Shown: piece after piece, positions 2,933 to 5,217 of the stretch | How positions within the stretch are numbered: the first letter of the stretch is position 1 | Layout of the letters: each line of letters starts with the position of its first letter | NCBI GenBank assembly: GCA_964545715.1 | Contig: CAZJHX010000288.1 | Coordinates: forward strand, 1 to 5,217 | Length of the DNA: 5,217 nucleotides | Origin: CAZJHX01 sp964545715 | Lineage (GTDB): Bacteria > Myxococcota_A > UBA9042 > GCA-2863065 | Direction of reading: 5' to 3' | Notes under the pieces: model-generated | The model's input: only the letters and a program-made list of their open reading frames with translations | What the model was told of the DNA's origin: nothing | Databases searched by the model: none | Made by a program: the position numbers and the translations under genes

Positions 2933-5217
2933 ATGAAGCGAGTCGGGTGTGGGACCGGCGGCCTGCTGGTCGTCGTCATGGTCATGGTGAGCGGCTGCTC
3001 CGACGAGAGCGAGCCGGGGGCGGCGCCGGATGCGTGGGACGACGCAGGACCGGCGGCCGACGCAGTCGTAACGGGCGACATTGCGGTAGGCGGGGATGAG
3101 TCGCCGGGCAAAGACCCCGGTCCGGCGCCCGATGCCCCGACGCCGTTTGCCCCCGAGGCCTGCGAGGATAACGGCGAGTGCGAGTCGGGCTGGTGCGTCG
3201 AGGGGCCCGATGGAGGCCTGTGCAGCAGCGCGTGTGTCGACTCGTGCCCCAACGGCTGGTCGTGCCAGCAGGTGTCCGGCGGGGCGGCCGACATCAGCTA
3301 CATCTGCGTGCCGACGTTTGAAGATCTCTGTCGGCCCTGCCGGCAGGACTCGGAGTGCGGCCACCTGACCGGAGCGCTGGCTTCCCGCTGCGTGGATTAC
3401 GGTGCGCTGGGCAGGTTCTGCGGCTCGCCGTGCTCCGACGAGATCACATGCCCGGCCGGGTTCGACTGCGTGGACGGGCAGTGCGCGGTGGACGACGGCG
3501 TGTGCCTGTGCACGTCGAAGTACGTCGATGAGGGCGCCTCAACCGACTGCGAAGTAGCCAACAACCTCGGCGTCTGCGCCGGCGCGCTGACGTGCGACGC
3601 GGTGGGGGCTCCGACGTGCGATGCGACGCCGCCGGCGGCCGAAACATGCAACGGAGCGGACGACGACTGCAACGGCGAAGTGGACGAGGGCTTCGACGAT
3701 ACGGACGCCGACGCGCTGGCCGATTGTGTGGACCCCGACGACGACGATGACGGCGTGCTCGACGGGCCTGACAACTGCCCTCAGAGCCCCAACTTTGACC
3801 AGCAGGACATTGACCTGGACGGGCTGGGTGACGCCTGCGACCCCGACAGTGACGGCGACGGCGTGCTGGACGAGGTGGACAACTGCGTGTCGGTGCCCAA
3901 CCTCGGACAAGCGGACACGGACGACGACGGCGCGGGTAATGCATGCGACGACGACGACGACGACGACCTGGTGGACGACGCCGACGACGTCTGCCCGGAG
4001 ACGCCCGACCCGGATCAAGAGGACACCAACGGCGACGGAGAGGGCGACGCCTGCAGCGATGACGATGACGGCGACGGCGTGCCGGATGTCGTGGACGTGT
4101 GTCCGGCCGTGGCGGACCCCGATCAGAAGGACACGGACGATGACGGCGTCGGCGACGCGTGCGATTCGGACCTGGACGGCGACCAGGTGGACAACGGGGC
4201 GGACGTCTGCCCCGAGACGGCGAACCCGGCGCAGATAGACAATGACGAGGACGGCGCGGGTGACGCCTGCGACGATGACGATGACAACGACCTGGTGCCG
4301 GACGAGACCGACGTGTGCCCGCTGGTTGCCGATCCGGACCAGGCGGACTCCGACGGCGACGGACAAGGCGATGCGTGTGACGGCGACGCCGACGGGGACG
4401 GTGTGGCCGATCCGATCGACACGTGCCCCACGGTGACGAACCCCGATCAGCTGGACACCGACAGCGACGGCATCGGCGACGCCTGTGACGATGACGATGA
4501 CGACGACCAGGTGCTCGACGGCGCGGACAACTGCGTGCTGGTCGCCAACACCGACCAGGAGGACTGGGACCTGGACGGGCTGGGCGACGCGTGTGACGAG
4601 GACGACGATGGGGATGGGGTCAGCGACTCGATCGACAACTGCCAGCTGTTCGTCAATCCGTCGCAGGCGGACAATGAAGGCGACGGCATCGGGGACGCGT
4701 GCGACACGGACGACGACCAGGACGGGGTGCTGGACTGGGACGACAACTGCGTGCTGGACGCCAACGCGGATCAGGAAGACGCCGACGAGGACGGGCAAGG
4801 CGACGTCTGTGACGTGGACGATGACGGCGACTTCTGGCCGGACGCGCTGGACAACTGCCCGAAGGCGGCCAACCCGAGCCAGGCGGATGCCGACGGTGAC
4901 GGGACGGGGGACGCGTGTGAAGACGATGACGACGATGACGGGATACCGGACGCTGAAGACAACTGCCCGGCCACCGCCAACCAGGAGCAGAGCGATCTGG
5001 ACGGCGACGGATTCGGCGACGCCTGCGACCCGGATGACGACGGCGACGGCGTGCCGGACTTCGCAGACGTGTGCCCCAAAGAGTCGGATCCGCAGCAGTT
5101 CGACACGGACTCGGACGGGGCAGGTGATGCGTGCGACAGCGACGACGACGAGGACGGCGTGCCGGACGAGGCGGACAGCTGCCCGCTGACGGTCAACCCA
5201 GGCCAGGAGGACCGCGC
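2933..5217 (+). CDS. Cys-rich lipoprotein with MopE-type motif and long TSP3 calcium-binding array, 3' truncated
   Basis: The frame stays open from ATG 2933 to the right edge, giving 761 complete codons, and the true end lies outside the window. MKR is followed by a hydrophobic run (residues 11-19) and lipobox V-S-G-C, with Cys22 the predicted lipidation site. A Pro/Asp/Ala/Gly linker occupies about 23-76. Residues 77-184 hold small disulfide-rich modules with spacing reminiscent of EGF-like domains, and a second Cys block (191-246) ends in the MopE-type motif at 238-254. From residue 267 the protein is pure TSP3: 13 complete 36-residue units and 27 residues of a fourteenth, all with DxDxDG-type loops and two Cys. 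TSP3 units (PF02412) bind calcium along a disulfide-linked rod, so an extended, acidic, calcium-dependent surface structure is expected. Ligand and partner are unknown, and a C-terminal adhesive or sorting domain may lie beyond the window. Confidence 0.88.
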   Translation, partial: MKRVGCGTGGLLVVVMVMVSGCSDESEPGAAPDAWDDAGPAADAVVTGDIAVGGDESPGKDPGPAPDAPTPFAPEACEDNGECESGWCVEGPDGGLCSSACVDSCPNGWSCQQVSGGAADISYICVPTFEDLCRPCRQDSECGHLTGALASRCVDYGALGRFCGSPCSDEITCPAGFDCVDGQCAVDDGVCLCTSKYVDEGASTDCEVANNLGVCAGALTCDAVGAPTCDATPPAAETCNGADDDCNGEVDEGFDDTDADALADCVDPDDDDDGVLDGPDNCPQSPNFDQQDIDLDGLGDACDPDSDGDGVLDEVDNCVSVPNLGQADTDDDGAGNACDDDDDDDLVDDADDVCPETPDPDQEDTNGDGEGDACSDDDDGDGVPDVVDVCPAVADPDQKDTDDDGVGDACDSDLDGDQVDNGADVCPETANPAQIDNDEDGAGDACDDDDDNDLVPDETDVCPLVADPDQADSDGDGQGDACDGDADGDGVADPIDTCPTVTNPDQLDTDSDGIGDACDDDDDDDQVLDGADNCVLVANTDQEDWDLDGLGDACDEDDDGDGVSDSIDNCQLFVNPSQADNEGDGIGDACDTDDDQDGVLDWDDNCVLDANADQEDADEDGQGDVCDVDDDGDFWPDALDNCPKAANPSQADADGDGTGDACEDDDDDDGIPDAEDNCPATANQEQSDLDGDGFGDACDPDDDGDGVPDFADVCPKESDPQQFDTDSDGAGDACDSDDDEDGVPDEADSCPLTVNPGQEDR
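3644..3694 (+). other. MopE-type putative metal-binding motif within the TSP3 lipoprotein
   Basis: Residues 238-254, TCNGADDDCNGEVDEGF, match the CNGxDDDCNGxxDE signature of the 'putative metal-binding motif' family (PF11617), named after the copper-binding protein MopE of Methylococcus capsulatus. The usual preceding context is also present: a Cys-rich block with NNLGVCAGALTC and PPAAETC. Only one copy occurs, directly before the TSP3 array. The motif call is firm; which metal is bound, if any, cannot be read from the sequence. Confidence 0.72.
3731..5217 (+). repeat. 108-bp tandem coding array, TSP3 repeats (13 full copies plus one partial)
   Basis: Thirteen units of exactly 108 bp start at 3731 + 108n, and a fourteenth (5135-5217) is cut by the window edge. 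The protein consensus is DxDxDxDGVxDxxDNCPxxxNPxQxDxDxDGxGDAC, combining a 23-residue and a 13-residue calcium loop as in thrombospondin. No unit has an insertion or deletion, and both Cys are present in all 13 complete units. Codon choice and variable positions differ between copies, so the array is old and under protein-level constraint rather than freshly amplified. The copy number within the gene is open because the array leaves the window. Confidence 0.93.

Noticed and set aside
3539..4798. Antisense open frame (419 codons) opposite the TSP3 array
   Set aside because: Its Val/Ile/Arg/Ala repeats are simply the reverse reading of periodic GAC/GAT codons, and it has the same 36-codon period as the sense array.
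3621..5189. Thr/Arg-rich plus-strand frames inside the TSP3 gene
   Set aside because: They are +1 or +2 frame readings of the Asp-rich repeats. The true frame has a start, lipobox and conserved Cys.
3731..5217. CRISPR array or non-coding satellite suggested by the 108-bp periodicity
   Set aside because: There are no short identical repeats with unique spacers. The period is 36 codons in one open frame with conserved Asp, Asn, Gly and Cys positions.
3731..5217. RTX (GGxGxDxUx) calcium repeats
   Set aside because: The period is 36 residues rather than 9, with Cys pairs and the DNCP/GDAC signatures of TSP3.

Overview
The window is GC-rich, with strong GC preference at third codon positions. 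It looks like chromosomal DNA of a Myxococcota/Bradymonadales-type (former Deltaproteobacteria) bacterium or a close uncultured relative. The basis is style: lipoproteins with a Cys lipobox, then a Pro/Asp/Gly/Thr-rich linker, Cys-rich 'CDDGxxCT' modules, a MopE-type 'CNGxDDDCNG' motif and a long thrombospondin type 3 (TSP3) array. This assignment is an inference; no marker gene is present.

Layout. Positions 1-554 hold a leftward two-gene unit. A short DarP/YjgA (DUF615) ribosome-associated protein (554 to 240) is followed, with the TGA stop directly abutting a GTG start, by the 5' end of a winged-helix HTH_42 protein of the AlkZ/YcaQ class (239 to beyond 1). A 60-bp divergent intergenic region (555-614) separates it from two rightward lipoprotein genes. 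The first (615-2897, 760 aa) has four Cys-rich CDDGxxCT repeats, an Ig-like domain and a C-terminal region of about 463 residues that I recognise as a full-length two-barrel BPI/LBP-like (TULIP) lipid-binding fold. The second starts 35 nt later (2933) and runs off the right edge. It has Cys-rich modules, one MopE-type putative metal-binding motif and at least 13.7 exact 36-residue TSP3 calcium-binding repeats (3731-5217).

How they fit together. The leftward pair is probably housekeeping: ribosome assembly plus a DNA-binding or repair-type protein. The rightward pair is predicted to encode envelope-anchored extracytoplasmic proteins: a putative lipid-binding lipoprotein and a long, acidic, disulfide- and calcium-stabilised lipoprotein. 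Their adjacency suggests, but does not show, a shared cell-surface role.

Regulation. All three visible gene starts that are not translationally coupled lack a Shine-Dalgarno sequence, and each has a TAnnnT -10-like hexamer ending 7-8 nt before the start codon. That is the geometry of leaderless transcripts. Two 9-bp inverted repeats flank the start and the stop codon of the BPI-like gene.

The most interesting item is the bacterial BPI/LBP-like lipoprotein.
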